The notes under the pieces are model-generated. The model saw nothing but the letters and a program-made list of their open reading frames with translations. It did not search any database and had not been told where the DNA came from. A stretch of 64,000 nt of DNA from Iamia sp. SCSIO 61187 (GTDB lineage: Bacteria > Actinomycetota > Acidimicrobiia > Acidimicrobiales > Iamiaceae). This document shows positions 43,832 to 52,247 of the stretch, piece after piece (position 1 is the first letter of the stretch; every line of letters starts with the position of its first letter). The stretch is from the NCBI RefSeq assembly GCF_019443745.1, contig NZ_CP050948.1:1736001-1800000 (forward strand), given 5' to 3'. A program made the translations under genes and the position numbers.

Positions 43832-45966
43832 GACGCCTCCCCCTCGATGTGGACGGCCGGCAGGGTGCGGTCGAGCCAGCGCGGCAGCCACCAGTTCCGG
43901 TCCCCGAGCAGCTCCATGGTCGCCGGGACGAGGACGAGCCGCACGAGGGTGGCATCCACCAGGACCGCCGTGGCCAGACCGAGGCCGAACAGCTGCAGCG
44001 ATCGCTCGCCGGACAGGACGAAGCCGGCGAAGACCACGACCATGATGGCGGCGGCGGCGGTGATCACCCGGGCCGTGTGGGCCAGCCCGGTGGCCACCGC
44101 GGTCGCGTTGTCGCCGGTCCGGTCGTACTCCTCCCGGATGCGGGACAGGAGGAAGACCTCGTAGTCCATCGACAGGCCGAAGACGATGGCGAAGAGCATC
44201 ATCGGAGCCCACGCCTCGACCGGTCCGGCCCGACCGATGCCGATGAGGCTGGCACCCCACCCCCACTGGAACACGGCCACCACGACCCCGTAGGCGGCCC
44301 CGATCGACAGCAGGTTCATGATCACCGCCTTGAGCGGGACGAGCACGCTGCGGAAGACGGCCATCAAGATCACGAACGAGACGGCCAGGACCACGACGAT
44401 GAACACGGGGAGGCGGGAGGCGCCGAAGTCGGAGTAGTCGACGACCGCGGCCTGGGCGCCGCCCACCCGGACCTCGACGCCGGTGCCCGCCGTCGCCGCC
44501 GGGAGGACGTCGTCCCGCAGCCGGTGGACCAGCTCGGTCGTCGCCTCGTCCTGGGGGGCGCTGTCGGGGAAGACCTGCACGAGGGCGACGTCACCGTCGG
44601 CGTTGGGGATCGGCGGGGTCGCGCCGGCGACGCCCTCGGTCCGGCGCACCTCGTCGACGACGGGCTCGAGGGTGGCGTCGTCCGGCATCGAGGCGACGAG
44701 CAGCAGCGGGCTGTTGGCCCCGGGCCCGAACCCCTCGGCCAGGAGGTCGTAGGCCCGCCGGGTGGTGTCGGTCGTCGGCCGGTTGCCGGCGTCGCCGAAC
44801 CCGAGCCGCATCGACAGCGCGGGCACGGCGAGCACGGCGAGGACGACGAAGCCCACGAGGGCGGCGGCCGCGGGGTGGCGCTGCACCGTGCGGCTCCACC
44901 GGTGGCCCAGCCCGGAGGCCTCGTTCCCGGCCCGGGCCCGGTGCGGCAGCCCGAACCGGTCGATGCCGGCGCCCACGAAGCCGAGGAGGGCGGGCAGGAG
45001 GGTGACCGACGCCAGCATGGTCGTGGCGACGCCGGCGGCGGCGGCGATCCCGAGGGCCCGGTTGATGTCGAGCCCGACCACGAGCAGGCCGAGCACCGAC
45101 ACCACCACGGTCGTGCCGGCGAAGAGGACCGCCCGCCCGGCGGTGTCGATGGCGATCTCCACGGCCGTCGCCGGGTCGTGCCCGTCCGCCAGCGCCTGGC
45201 GGTACCGGGTGACGATGAACAGGGCGTAGTCGATGCCCACGCCGATGGCGAGCATCATCACCAGCTGCAGGGTGAAGCTGGGCATGGTCACCACGTTGGC
45301 CAGGAGGGTCACCACGGCCACGCCGGTGCCGATGCCGAACAGCGCCGTCACCAGCGGCAGGCCCATCGCCAGCAGGGAGCCGAAGGCGAGCAGCAGGATG
45401 ACCACGGCGGCCAGGAAGCCGATGGCCTCGCTGCCGCCCTCGGCCGGCTCGACGAACCGGTCGCCGCCGAGCTCCAGCTGCGCCCCCGGGACCTCGGCGC
45501 CCTCGACGAGGGCGGTGATGGTGTCGACGGCCTCGTCGTAGGCGTCGTCGTCCCGGTCGGCCAGGGCGATCTCGGCGAAGGCGACGGTGCCGTCCGCGCT
45601 GACCTGGTACGCACCCTCGGGGGAGTAGGGGCTGGTGACGGCGGCGTCGGGGACCTCGGCCACCACCCGGTCGAGGAGGGCGGTGACCTCCCGCTCGAGG
45701 TCGGGCCGGTCGATCCCGTCGTCGGCGGCGACGACGAGCTGGCCCTGGAACCCGGCGCGGGTGGGGAAGCCGCCGTCCTCCAGGACCTCGACCGCCTCCT
45801 GGCTCTCGGAGCCGGGCAGCGAGAACTCGTCCTCGAAGGTGCCGCCCAGGGCGCCGGCTGCGCCCGACAGGGCGACGAGGGCGGCGATCCAGGCGAGCAG
45901 CACCAGGCGCCGTCGTCGGTGGCAGAGGCGGGCGAGGCGGCGGAGGGCCGAGCGGCGTCGTTCCAT
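43828..45966 (-). CDS. MMPL-family (RND) transporter, second copy
   Basis: The 712-residue protein has the same two-half RND layout as the gene at 38280, with LAIGVGIDYALFIVTRYRQA and FGLSMDYEVFLLSRIREEYD. It lacks a DUF6223 partner and has a four-helix protein downstream instead. It lies 91 bp after a NarL-type response regulator on the same strand. The ATG lies 7 nt after TACCGT, suggesting its own leaderless promoter. Confidence 0.92.
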   Translation of the reverse strand: MERRRSALRRLARLCHRRRRLVLLAWIAALVALSGAAGALGGTFEDEFSLPGSESQEAVEVLEDGGFPTRAGFQGQLVVAADDGIDRPDLEREVTALLDRVVAEVPDAAVTSPYSPEGAYQVSADGTVAFAEIALADRDDDAYDEAVDTITALVEGAEVPGAQLELGGDRFVEPAEGGSEAIGFLAAVVILLLAFGSLLAMGLPLVTALFGIGTGVAVVTLLANVVTMPSFTLQLVMMLAIGVGIDYALFIVTRYRQALADGHDPATAVEIAIDTAGRAVLFAGTTVVVSVLGLLVVGLDINRALGIAAAAGVATTMLASVTLLPALLGFVGAGIDRFGLPHRARAGNEASGLGHRWSRTVQRHPAAAALVGFVVLAVLAVPALSMRLGFGDAGNRPTTDTTRRAYDLLAEGFGPGANSPLLLVASMPDDATLEPVVDEVRRTEGVAGATPPIPNADGDVALVQVFPDSAPQDEATTELVHRLRDDVLPAATAGTGVEVRVGGAQAAVVDYSDFGASRLPVFIVVVLAVSFVILMAVFRSVLVPLKAVIMNLLSIGAAYGVVVAVFQWGWGASLIGIGRAGPVEAWAPMMLFAIVFGLSMDYEVFLLSRIREEYDRTGDNATAVATGLAHTARVITAAAAIMVVVFAGFVLSGERSLQLFGLGLATAVLVDATLVRLVLVPATMELLGDRNWWLPRWLDRTLPAVHIEGEAS

Positions 45967-45973
45967 GGCGGCG

Positions 45974-45979
45974 ACGGTA
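45974..45979 (-). promoter_or_regulatory. Leaderless -10 box of the second MMPL operon
   Basis: TACCGT on the minus strand is 7 nt before ATG 45966, and no ribosome binding site is present. The operon therefore need not depend on readthrough from the upstream response regulator. Confidence 0.5.
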
Positions 45980-46057
45980 CGAACGGGTCCGATCTCCGTC
46001 GTCGGGCCGGAGGAGGCTCTCCCGGTACTCCCGTGGGACCATCGCCGGGCCCCGGCG

Positions 46058-46708
46058 TCAGGGGCCGAGCCCGCCCTGGAAGGCGGCGACGACGAGCTGG
46101 GCCCGGTCGCGGGCCCCGAGCTTCTGCAGGCACCGGCTCACGTGGGTCTTCACCGTGAGCGGGCTGAGGTGCAGCCGGGCGGCGATCTCGTGGTTGCTCA
46201 ACCCCTCGGCGACGAGGGCCAGGACGTCGCGCTCGCGCCCCGACAGCACGTCGAGGCGGGTCGGGTCGACGGCCGACGGCGACGAGGCGGCGAAGGCGTC
46301 GACGACGCGGCGGGTCACCGAGGGCGTCAGCAGCGCCTGACCGGCGTGGACGGTGCGCACCGCGTCCCGGAGCACGTCGGGGTCGACGTCCTTGGTGAGG
46401 AAGCCGCTGGCGCCGGCCCGCAGGGCCTCGAAGACGTAGGCGTCGAGCTCGTAGGTGGTGAGCACGATCACCCGGACGCCGGCGAGGGCGGGGTCGTCGA
46501 CGACGGCCCGGGTGGCCTCGATGCCGTCGACGGTGGGCATGCGGATGTCCATCAGCATCACGTCGGGCCGCAGCCGCTGGGCCAGGGCGATGGCCTCGCG
46601 GCCGTCGGCGGCCTCGCCCACCACGGCGAGGTCGTCGGCGGCGGCGAGGAGCGACACGAACCCGGCCCGGACGAGCGCCTGGTCGTCGGCGATGGCGACG
46701 GCGATCAC
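46058..46708 (-). CDS. NarL/LuxR-family response regulator
   Basis: The 216-residue protein has a receiver with D8/D9, D54 and Lys106, then a LuxR helix-turn-helix (LSGRERDVLALVAEGLSNHEIA, LSPLTVKTHVSR). It is phosphorylated by the kinase encoded just upstream, with which its GTG start overlaps by 4 bp. The likely target is the MMPL operon downstream. Confidence 0.92.
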   Translation of the reverse strand: MIAVAIADDQALVRAGFVSLLAAADDLAVVGEAADGREAIALAQRLRPDVMLMDIRMPTVDGIEATRAVVDDPALAGVRVIVLTTYELDAYVFEALRAGASGFLTKDVDPDVLRDAVRTVHAGQALLTPSVTRRVVDAFAASSPSAVDPTRLDVLSGRERDVLALVAEGLSNHEIAARLHLSPLTVKTHVSRCLQKLGARDRAQLVVAAFQGGLGP

Positions 46709-47928
46709 CGCTGCGCCCCGTCCACGGGGAGCCGGGCCTCGACGTGCCAGCCGCCGCCGTCCACCGGGCCGGCGGCGAGCGCTCCGCCGAGGGCCTCGAC
46801 CCGCTCCCGCATGCCCCGGAGCCCGAAGCCGGTGGCCGCCGCCTCCCCGCTCGACAGGCGTGGTCGAGGACCACGACGTGCCGGGCCCGTCGTGGCCCTC
46901 GAGGGGCCTGGCTCCTCGGGCGTCCCGTCGTCGGTCACCACGACGAGCAGCTCGAAGGACTGGCGGCGGACCGTGACCCACGCCCGCCGGGCGTGGGCGT
47001 GGCGGACCACGTTGGTGAGCCCCTCCTGCACGACCCGGTAGGCGGTCAGCTCCACGACCTCGGGCAGGGAGCCACCGTCGACCTCGGTCGTGACGTCGAT
47101 GCCGGCGGAGCGGGCCCCGTCGGCCAGGTCGGGGATGCGATCGAGGCCGGGGGCCGGCGCCAGCGCCGGGCCCGTCGAGCCGTCGCGCAGGACGGCGATC
47201 AGGGCGCCGACCTCGCCGGTGGCCTCCCGACCCGCCTGCCGGATGGCCTCGAGGGCGGCGGCGGCGCTGGCGTCCTCGCCCCGGCCCAGGGCCTCGCGCC
47301 CGGCCGAGGCCTGGACGGTCATGACGGCGACGGTGTGGGCCAGGACGTCGTGCAGGTCCCGGGCGATCTCGAGCTGGGTCTGGGCGATCCGCCGTCCGGC
47401 CTCCCGCTCGGTCTCGGCCTCGGCCCGGCGGGCCCGCTCCTCGTACTCCCGGAGCAGCATCCGGCGGTGGTGCGACAGCTCGCCGAGGAGCAGGGCGGCG
47501 AGCGTCCACCCGACGGCGGAGGCGGCCGACGAGGCCGGCTGGTCGCTCGCGGCCAGGATGGCGACGGCGGACCCGACGACGGCGAGACCCCCGACGAGGA
47601 GCTCCTTCACCCGGTCGCCGTCCAGGCCGAGCAGGTAGAACGAGACGAGGTAGGGCACGGTGATGATGGCGCTGGCGTAGCCGACCTGGTGCCAGGCGAC
47701 GGTCGTCGCCAGGTTGGCCAGCGCCGCGGTGGCCGGGAGCCGTCGCCCCAGCACCGCCAGACCGGTGGCCAGGGCGAGCAGCCAGACGGCGCCGAAGTCG
47801 ACGTCGCGCGTCGCCGCGTCGGTGTCACCGGACGAGAGCGTCACCACCCCCAGGAGGACGACCACGGCGCCGAAGGCGATCCGGTCGACCAGCCGCGCCC
47901 CTCCGTCCTGGCCGCGCACCGCCACCAT
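46705..47928 (-). CDS. DesK/LiaS-type sensor histidine kinase (HisKA_3)
   Basis: The 407-residue protein has about five membrane helices (residues 15-145) and a HisKA_3 domain with ARDLHDVLAHTVAVM (His193). The C-terminal ATPase domain has TNVVRHAHA and GFGLRGMRERV. A Pro/Arg/Ser-rich insert (about residues 338-360) is unusual within it. Many-helix sensors of this class detect membrane state. Start ATG 47928 lies 7 nt after TACCGT; ATG 47964 is less likely. Confidence 0.88.
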   Translation of the reverse strand: MVAVRGQDGGARLVDRIAFGAVVVLLGVVTLSSGDTDAATRDVDFGAVWLLALATGLAVLGRRLPATAALANLATTVAWHQVGYASAIITVPYLVSFYLLGLDGDRVKELLVGGLAVVGSAVAILAASDQPASSAASAVGWTLAALLLGELSHHRRMLLREYEERARRAEAETEREAGRRIAQTQLEIARDLHDVLAHTVAVMTVQASAGREALGRGEDASAAAALEAIRQAGREATGEVGALIAVLRDGSTGPALAPAPGLDRIPDLADGARSAGIDVTTEVDGGSLPEVVELTAYRVVQEGLTNVVRHAHARRAWVTVRRQSFELLVVVTDDGTPEEPGPSRATTGPARRGPRPRLSSGEAAATGFGLRGMRERVEALGGALAAGPVDGGGWHVEARLPVDGAQR

Positions 47929-47935
47929 GGCCCAG

Positions 47936-47941
47936 ACGGTA
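47936..47941 (-). promoter_or_regulatory. Leaderless -10 box of the NarL-type two-component operon
   Basis: TACCGT on the minus strand ends 7 nt before ATG 47928. This fits the repeated TAnnnT-N7-ATG pattern and fixes the kinase start. Confidence 0.5.
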
Positions 47942-48071
47942 CGCAGCGCGGCGGGTGCCGGCATCCTCCCGTGGTCGCACCGCCCGGTGGTCCCCGGGGG
48001 GTACCGCTGGTGCGGCAGGTCCGTGACACGACCGCCCGCGACCGTCGCCCGAGCTCGGCGAGCGATCGGCG

Positions 48072-48674
48072 TCAGCTCGCGTCGAGCAGGCGGCCCACGG
48101 CCTCGGCCATGGTCCGGCGGGCCACGGCGGGGGAGAGGCCGTAGCCGTCGCGCCACAGCTCCCAGGCCCCGTCGCCGGCGGCGGCGTCGACCGCGGCCGC
48201 GGCGCGGCGGCGCGCCGCCGGACCGAGCGGGGCCAGCTCGGCGGCGAACACGCGCCGGATCTGGTCGCGCCCCGCGGCCAGGGCGGTGGCGCGGGCCTCG
48301 GCCAGGGCCGGCGACGTCGCCTCCCGCGCCCGGGCGGCCCGGCGCAGCGGGGCCAGGTGCTCGTGGATGACGGCGCGCTGGTGGCACAGCGCGTCGATGC
48401 GGGCGGCGAGCGGAGCGGTGACGTCGATGGGGCGGATCCGGGTGATGACGTCGGCCGTGGCCCGGTCGACGGCGGCGCGGTGCAGCGCCTCGATCGACGT
48501 GAAGTTGGCGTGGATCGACCGGGGTGTCACGCCGGTGCGCTCGGCCACCTCGGCCACCGTCGGGTTGGCCACGCCCTCGCGGAGCAGGGCCAGGAGGGCA
48601 TCGACGGCCTGGTCGCGCGTGCGCTGGGAGCGAGCGGTCCGTCCGTCCTCGCCGCGCGCCACGCCCCGGGCCAT
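48072..48674 (-). CDS. TetR-family transcriptional regulator
   Basis: The 200-residue protein has an N-terminal TetR helix-turn-helix (about residues 12-58, TVAEVAERTGVTPRSIHANFTS) and a helical ligand domain. It is divergent from the beta-propeller lipoprotein gene, which has an inverted repeat over its -10 and start, so that gene is a likely target. The ATG 48674 follows TATCCT by 6 nt. Confidence 0.88.
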   Translation of the reverse strand: MARGVARGEDGRTARSQRTRDQAVDALLALLREGVANPTVAEVAERTGVTPRSIHANFTSIEALHRAAVDRATADVITRIRPIDVTAPLAARIDALCHQRAVIHEHLAPLRRAARAREATSPALAEARATALAAGRDQIRRVFAAELAPLGPAARRRAAAAVDAAAGDGAWELWRDGYGLSPAVARRTMAEAVGRLLDAS

Positions 48675-48680
48675 GGGCGG

Positions 48681-48686
48681 AGGATA
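48681..48686 (-). promoter_or_regulatory. Leaderless -10 box of the TetR gene
   Basis: TATCCT on the minus strand ends 6 nt before ATG 48674. Confidence 0.45.
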
Positions 48687-48690
48687 GGGG

Positions 48691-48737
48691 TTGACGCCCC
48701 GACGGCCCGGAGCAACAGTCTTCATCATGACTGAAGA
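48691..48737 (+). promoter_or_regulatory. Lipoprotein promoter with inverted repeat over the start
   Basis: TTGACG (48691-48696), a 17-bp spacer and AACAGT (48714-48719) precede ATG 48727 by 7 nt. The inverted repeat TCTTCA-N7-TGAAGA (48719-48737) covers the end of the -10 and the start codon and is a candidate TetR operator. Confidence 0.55.
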
Positions 48738-50079
48738 TAGTCTCTGGTCCCGCCGCACCGCCGCGCTCGTCGTCGCCCTGGCGGTGGCGGCCGGCGCCTG
48801 CACGTCGTCGTCCGAGGGGTCGGGGGCGCCCGCAGCGCCGACCGACGGTCCGGCGACCACGACGGCGACGGCGGAGACGACCACCACGACCACCGCCTAC
48901 GCGCCCACGTGGTCGGCGATCCACGCCGACGGGCGGAACTCGGACTTCGCCCCCATCCCCGGCCCGGACGCGCTCGAGCCGGCCTGGTCCTACGCCACGG
49001 GCGGGATGATCACGGTGGGTCCGACCAGCGACCCCGATGGGCGCGTCTACCTCACCGACAACGGGGGGCCGTGCCACCTCCAGGCCCTCGACGGGGCCAC
49101 GGGCGAGGTGGAGTGGTGCACCGAGGAGCTCGACCTGGGGGCCGCCATCTCGTCGGCGCTGATCGACAGGGAGGGCCACGTGTTCGTCGCCGACAGCCAG
49201 GCCCTGCACGCCTTCGACCGCGACGGCGCCCTCCTGTGGGAGGCGCCCATCGTCGGGGTGCCCCTGTCGGCGCAGCTGACGCCCGCCGGGAGCGTCGTGC
49301 TGGTCACCAACATCGGCCAGGTCCACGTCGTCGACCGGGCCACGGGGGAGCCGGTGGTGCCCGTCCGGGAGCTCATCCCGGGGCGGCGGTTCACCCTCGC
49401 CGAGAGCCTCTGGCCCTGCGCCCGCGGCCTGCCCGGGTGCCCCAGCGCCAACACCATCGCCGTCCACCCCGACACCGGCCGGGTCTTCTTCACCTGGTGG
49501 GAGCCGGGCGCGCCGCGGGCGTCGGTGCGCGCCATCGACATCGACGAGGACGAGGGGGCGATCACCGACGCCTGGTCGAACGACGGCCTCCCGAACGGCA
49601 GTGGGTCGAGCCCCACCGTGTCGGCCGACGGGACCCGGGTCTACGTCACCGACGGGGTCGACAGCCTGCACGCCCTCGACGCGGACACGGGGGCGATCAT
49701 CTGGTCGTACCGGATCGGGTGGAACGCCGGCGGCAGCCCCTCGGTCTCCCCGGACGGCCTGGTGATGCCCGCCGGCGCGGGGGGCACGGTCGCCGTGGTC
49801 GACGAGGGCGATCGGGCTGTCCCGGCCTGGCAGCGGGACGACCTCGTGAACCTGGGCATCGCCACCCAGGCCGAGGGGCACCGGGCCTACGTGACCGTGC
49901 CGCGCGAGGGGCGGGAGGTCGACATCGCCGTCGTCGACACCCGGGACGGGACTGTGCTCGACCGCGACCGGCTGGAGGGGGTGTCGCTGTTCAGCGTCGG
50001 CACCACCCTGACCCCGGACGGGACCGTGCTGGTGCCCACCTTCGCCGGCACCCTCCACGCCTACCGCCCCGCCCGGTGA
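48727..50079 (+). CDS. PQQ-like beta-propeller lipoprotein
   Basis: The 450-residue protein has a lipoprotein signal (Cys at about residue 24, VAAGACTSSSEG), a Thr/Ala-rich linker and seven or so PQQ/WD-like repeats. Typical repeat ends are LQALDGATGEVEW, LHAFDRDGALLWEA, HVVDRATGEPV and LHALDADTGAIIWSY. No quinoprotein catalytic residues are evident, so a structural or BamB-like role outside the cell is likelier than dehydrogenase activity. The start is ATG 48727. Confidence 0.83.
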   Translation: MTEDSLWSRRTAALVVALAVAAGACTSSSEGSGAPAAPTDGPATTTATAETTTTTTAYAPTWSAIHADGRNSDFAPIPGPDALEPAWSYATGGMITVGPTSDPDGRVYLTDNGGPCHLQALDGATGEVEWCTEELDLGAAISSALIDREGHVFVADSQALHAFDRDGALLWEAPIVGVPLSAQLTPAGSVVLVTNIGQVHVVDRATGEPVVPVRELIPGRRFTLAESLWPCARGLPGCPSANTIAVHPDTGRVFFTWWEPGAPRASVRAIDIDEDEGAITDAWSNDGLPNGSGSSPTVSADGTRVYVTDGVDSLHALDADTGAIIWSYRIGWNAGGSPSVSPDGLVMPAGAGGTVAVVDEGDRAVPAWQRDDLVNLGIATQAEGHRAYVTVPREGREVDIAVVDTRDGTVLDRDRLEGVSLFSVGTTLTPDGTVLVPTFAGTLHAYRPAR

Positions 50080-50114
50080 CGCCGCGCCGGGCCTCGTCCT
50101 CGCCCGCCGGTGTC

Positions 50115-50129
50115 TAATGAGATACATTA
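50115..50129 (+). promoter_or_regulatory. Leaderless promoter and inverted repeat before the DUF1254 gene
   Basis: TACATT (50123-50128) is 6 nt before GTG 50135. The inverted repeat TAATG-AGATA-CATTA (50115-50129) overlaps it and could bind a dimeric repressor. Translation from the earlier ATG 50117 would lie within this promoter. Confidence 0.45.
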
Positions 50130-50134
50130 CGCCG

Positions 50135-51304
50135 GTGGCTCGCCGACGCCTGGACCTGGAGGCCCTCGTCGACGGGGTGGTCTGGGGCTACCCCCTGCTC
50201 GCGACCCGGCGGACCCTCCACCGCAGCGTCCCCGTCGACGCTGACGGCCTCGCCCTGCGCACCCGGCTCTCGACCGCCGCCGACCGGGGCGTGGTGGCGC
50301 CCAACAACGACACCCTCTACGGCTCGGGCTTCTACGACCTGGCCGAGGGGGACCTGACGATCGAGGTCCCGCCCCTCGAGCCGGGCCGCTACTGGTCGGT
50401 GATGCTCCTCGACGCCTACACCTCGGTGTCGTACGTGTGCCGACGCCTCCACGGGAGCGACGGGGTCGTCGCCCGCGCCACCCTCGACCCGACGGTGCCG
50501 CCGGTCCGTGACGGCGCCACGACCATCCCCGTCGCCACCCCGAGCGTGTGGGTGCTGGCCCGGGTCGTGGTCGACGGACCCCACGACGTCGCCGCCGCGA
50601 CCGACGCCCTGCGGTCGATCCGGGTGACGGGCCCGGGCCACGGTGCGGCGGGCGCCGACGGCCCTCCGAGCGACCCGCTGGCCCTCGTCGCCGAGGCCCT
50701 CGCGTCGGACCCCCCGGCCCCGTGGGACGTCCCCGCCCCGCCCGGCCTGGCCGGGCTCCTCGACGAGGGGATCGCTGCGGGCGCGGGCCCCGAGGTGCTG
50801 GCCCGGGTCCACGAGCGCGTGCTCCGGCTGGGCCACGACCGCATCGCCGACGGCTGGGGGACGCGCCTCGGCGGCGCCGACTTCGGGTCGGACGTGGTGG
50901 CCCGGGCGGCCACGGCCCGGTTCGCCCTGGCCGCCCACCTCCCGGCCGAGAACCGGTCCTACGTGGCGGGCATCGACGACGGCGCCGTCCCCCGCCGGCT
51001 CCGCTTCCGGCCCGAGGACCTCCCCCCGGTGCGGGGGTTCTGGTCGCTCACCATGTACGGCGTCGACGGCCAGCTGGTCGACAACCCGATCGACCGGTAC
51101 AGCATCGGCGACCGCACGCCGGGCGTGGAGCGGGAGCCGGACGGCTCGCTCGTCATCGACGTCGGGGCCGATCCCCCGGCGCGGACCACCAACTGGCTGC
51201 CGGCCCCCCCGGGCCCGTGCGCCGTCGCCCTGCGCGCCTACGAGGGCCACCCCGAGGTGGTGGGCGCCGCCTGGTTCCCCCCGCCGCTCACGCCCGCCCC
51301 CTGA
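50135..51304 (+). CDS. DUF1254/DUF1214 protein
   Basis: The 389-residue protein has the DUF1254 region (YPLLATRRTLHRSV, VAPNNDTLYGSGFYDL) and the C-terminal DUF1214 region (GFWSLTMYGVDGQLVDNPIDRYSIGDRT). These domains are widespread and uncharacterised. No signal peptide is seen, unlike many members. GTG 50135 is chosen because a TACATT box is 6 nt upstream; ATG 50117 is the alternative (395 residues). Confidence 0.82.
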   Translation: MARRRLDLEALVDGVVWGYPLLATRRTLHRSVPVDADGLALRTRLSTAADRGVVAPNNDTLYGSGFYDLAEGDLTIEVPPLEPGRYWSVMLLDAYTSVSYVCRRLHGSDGVVARATLDPTVPPVRDGATTIPVATPSVWVLARVVVDGPHDVAAATDALRSIRVTGPGHGAAGADGPPSDPLALVAEALASDPPAPWDVPAPPGLAGLLDEGIAAGAGPEVLARVHERVLRLGHDRIADGWGTRLGGADFGSDVVARAATARFALAAHLPAENRSYVAGIDDGAVPRRLRFRPEDLPPVRGFWSLTMYGVDGQLVDNPIDRYSIGDRTPGVEREPDGSLVIDVGADPPARTTNWLPAPPGPCAVALRAYEGHPEVVGAAWFPPPLTPAP

Positions 51305-51695
51305 TCGGCGGGGAGCGAGCGACCACCGATCGGTTCTGTCGCGGCAGGCGCTCACCGACGAGCGCTCAGCGCGACAGAACGAGGGTGGGCCGACGTCGGG
51401 ACGGTTCTGTCGCGGCAGGCGCTCACCGACGAGCGCTGAGCGCGACAGAACGAGGGTGGGCTGTCGGCGCGCACGACCGGGGAACAGCGCCGGAACCCGC
51501 AGGCCCCCGGCGCCTCCGACCGCTAGTGTCGCTGCCGGTGACCCGTCGGGCTGCCACGGTGTGCCGGGAAGCCTGGTCGGCGTGTCCACCTGCGACCGCT
51601 CGGAGCACCCCGATGTCCCTGTCCGCCACGGAGGCCACCATCATCGGCCCTGACGCGGCGCACCCCGTCCGAGCCCGACGCGAGAGGGTCCCCGC
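51305..51695. other. 391-bp intergenic region with hairpin repeats and a short leader frame
   Basis: This gap contains the R2 tandem hairpins (51333-51451) and, nearer the NfeD gene, a 53-codon frame listed separately. TAGTGT (51524-51529) may be the -10 of the NfeD operon. Otherwise nothing was recognised. Confidence 0.5.
51331..51461. repeat. Tandem pair of hairpins, 71-bp period (locus R2)
   Basis: Two near-identical 60-bp copies start at 51331 and 51402. The hairpins occupy 51333-51380 and 51404-51451 (48 nt each). Outer arms GTTCTGTCGCG and CGCGACAGAAC pair over 11 bp, and an inner stem GCGCTC/GAGCGC encloses a 6-nt loop. Copies differ by one base in the loop side. They follow the DUF1254 stop by 28 bp. 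Confidence 0.85.
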
Positions 51696-51699
51696 GTGA
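51538..51699 (+). CDS. Putative 53-residue leader frame before NfeD
   Basis: GTG 51538 lies 8 nt after TAGTGT and opens a 53-codon frame whose TGA overlaps the NfeD GTG start by 4 bp. The product is not recognisable and has a Ser/Thr/Ala-rich composition. It may be a small coupled gene or just 5' leader. Confidence 0.3.
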   Translation: MTRRAATVCREAWSACPPATARSTPMSLSATEATIIGPDAAHPVRARRERVPA

Positions 51700-52247
51700 C
51701 CGTCCTGCTCGTCCTCGGGGCCCTCGGCCTGGTCGGCCTGCTCGTGGGGCTGCTCGTCGGCGACGTCGACCTCGACATCGACCTCGGGCCCGACTGGCTG
51801 TCGCTCCCCGCCCTCGCTGCGCTGGTGGGCGCCTTCGGCTTCGTCGGTGCCGCCGCCCTCTCCCTCGGCGCCCCCATGGTGGCCGCCCTGGGGATCGGCG
51901 CCGTGGCCGGCGTGGCCCTTGCCGTGCTCGCCACCCGCCTCATCCGAGCGCTCATCCACATGCCGACCGACGCTCCGGTCCGATCGGCGGACCTCGTCGG
52001 CCGGCGCGGGCGGGTCGTCACCGCCCTCACCGCCGATCGCACCGGCGAGGTCCTCGTGACCCACGCCGGCCAGCAGCTGAAGGTCGCGGCGCGGGGCGCC
52101 GAGACGCTGCCCGTCGGCGCCGCCGTCGTCGTGGTCGAGGTGGTCTCGCCCACCCTCGTCGTCGTCGAGTCGCACGACCAGTTCTGGTCCGCCGGGACCA
52201 TCCCGTCTCCACCGCCAACCGACCCCCACGGAGGTCCCACCCCATGA
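51696..52247 (+). CDS. NfeD-like membrane protein
   Basis: The 183-residue protein has two or three membrane segments (about 3-20 and 37-80) and a C-terminal OB-fold-like domain (about 85-155, LVGRRGRVVTALTADRTGEV, then VVVVEVVSPTLVVV). NfeD proteins partner with flotillin/SPFH proteins in membrane microdomains. The stop overlaps the flotillin gene start by 4 bp. Confidence 0.85.
   Translation: MTVLLVLGALGLVGLLVGLLVGDVDLDIDLGPDWLSLPALAALVGAFGFVGAAALSLGAPMVAALGIGAVAGVALAVLATRLIRALIHMPTDAPVRSADLVGRRGRVVTALTADRTGEVLVTHAGQQLKVAARGAETLPVGAAVVVVEVVSPTLVVVESHDQFWSAGTIPSPPPTDPHGGPTP

Noticed and set aside
46705-50127. 1140-residue minus-strand frame
   Set aside because: The kinase accounts for the last 408 codons only; the upstream part reads across TetR and the opposite-strand lipoprotein gene.
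51331-51461. R1-R3 repeats as integron attC sites
   Set aside because: They have GTT...AAC-type ends, but the RYYYAAC/GTTRRRY boxes do not fit and no integrase or cassette genes are present.
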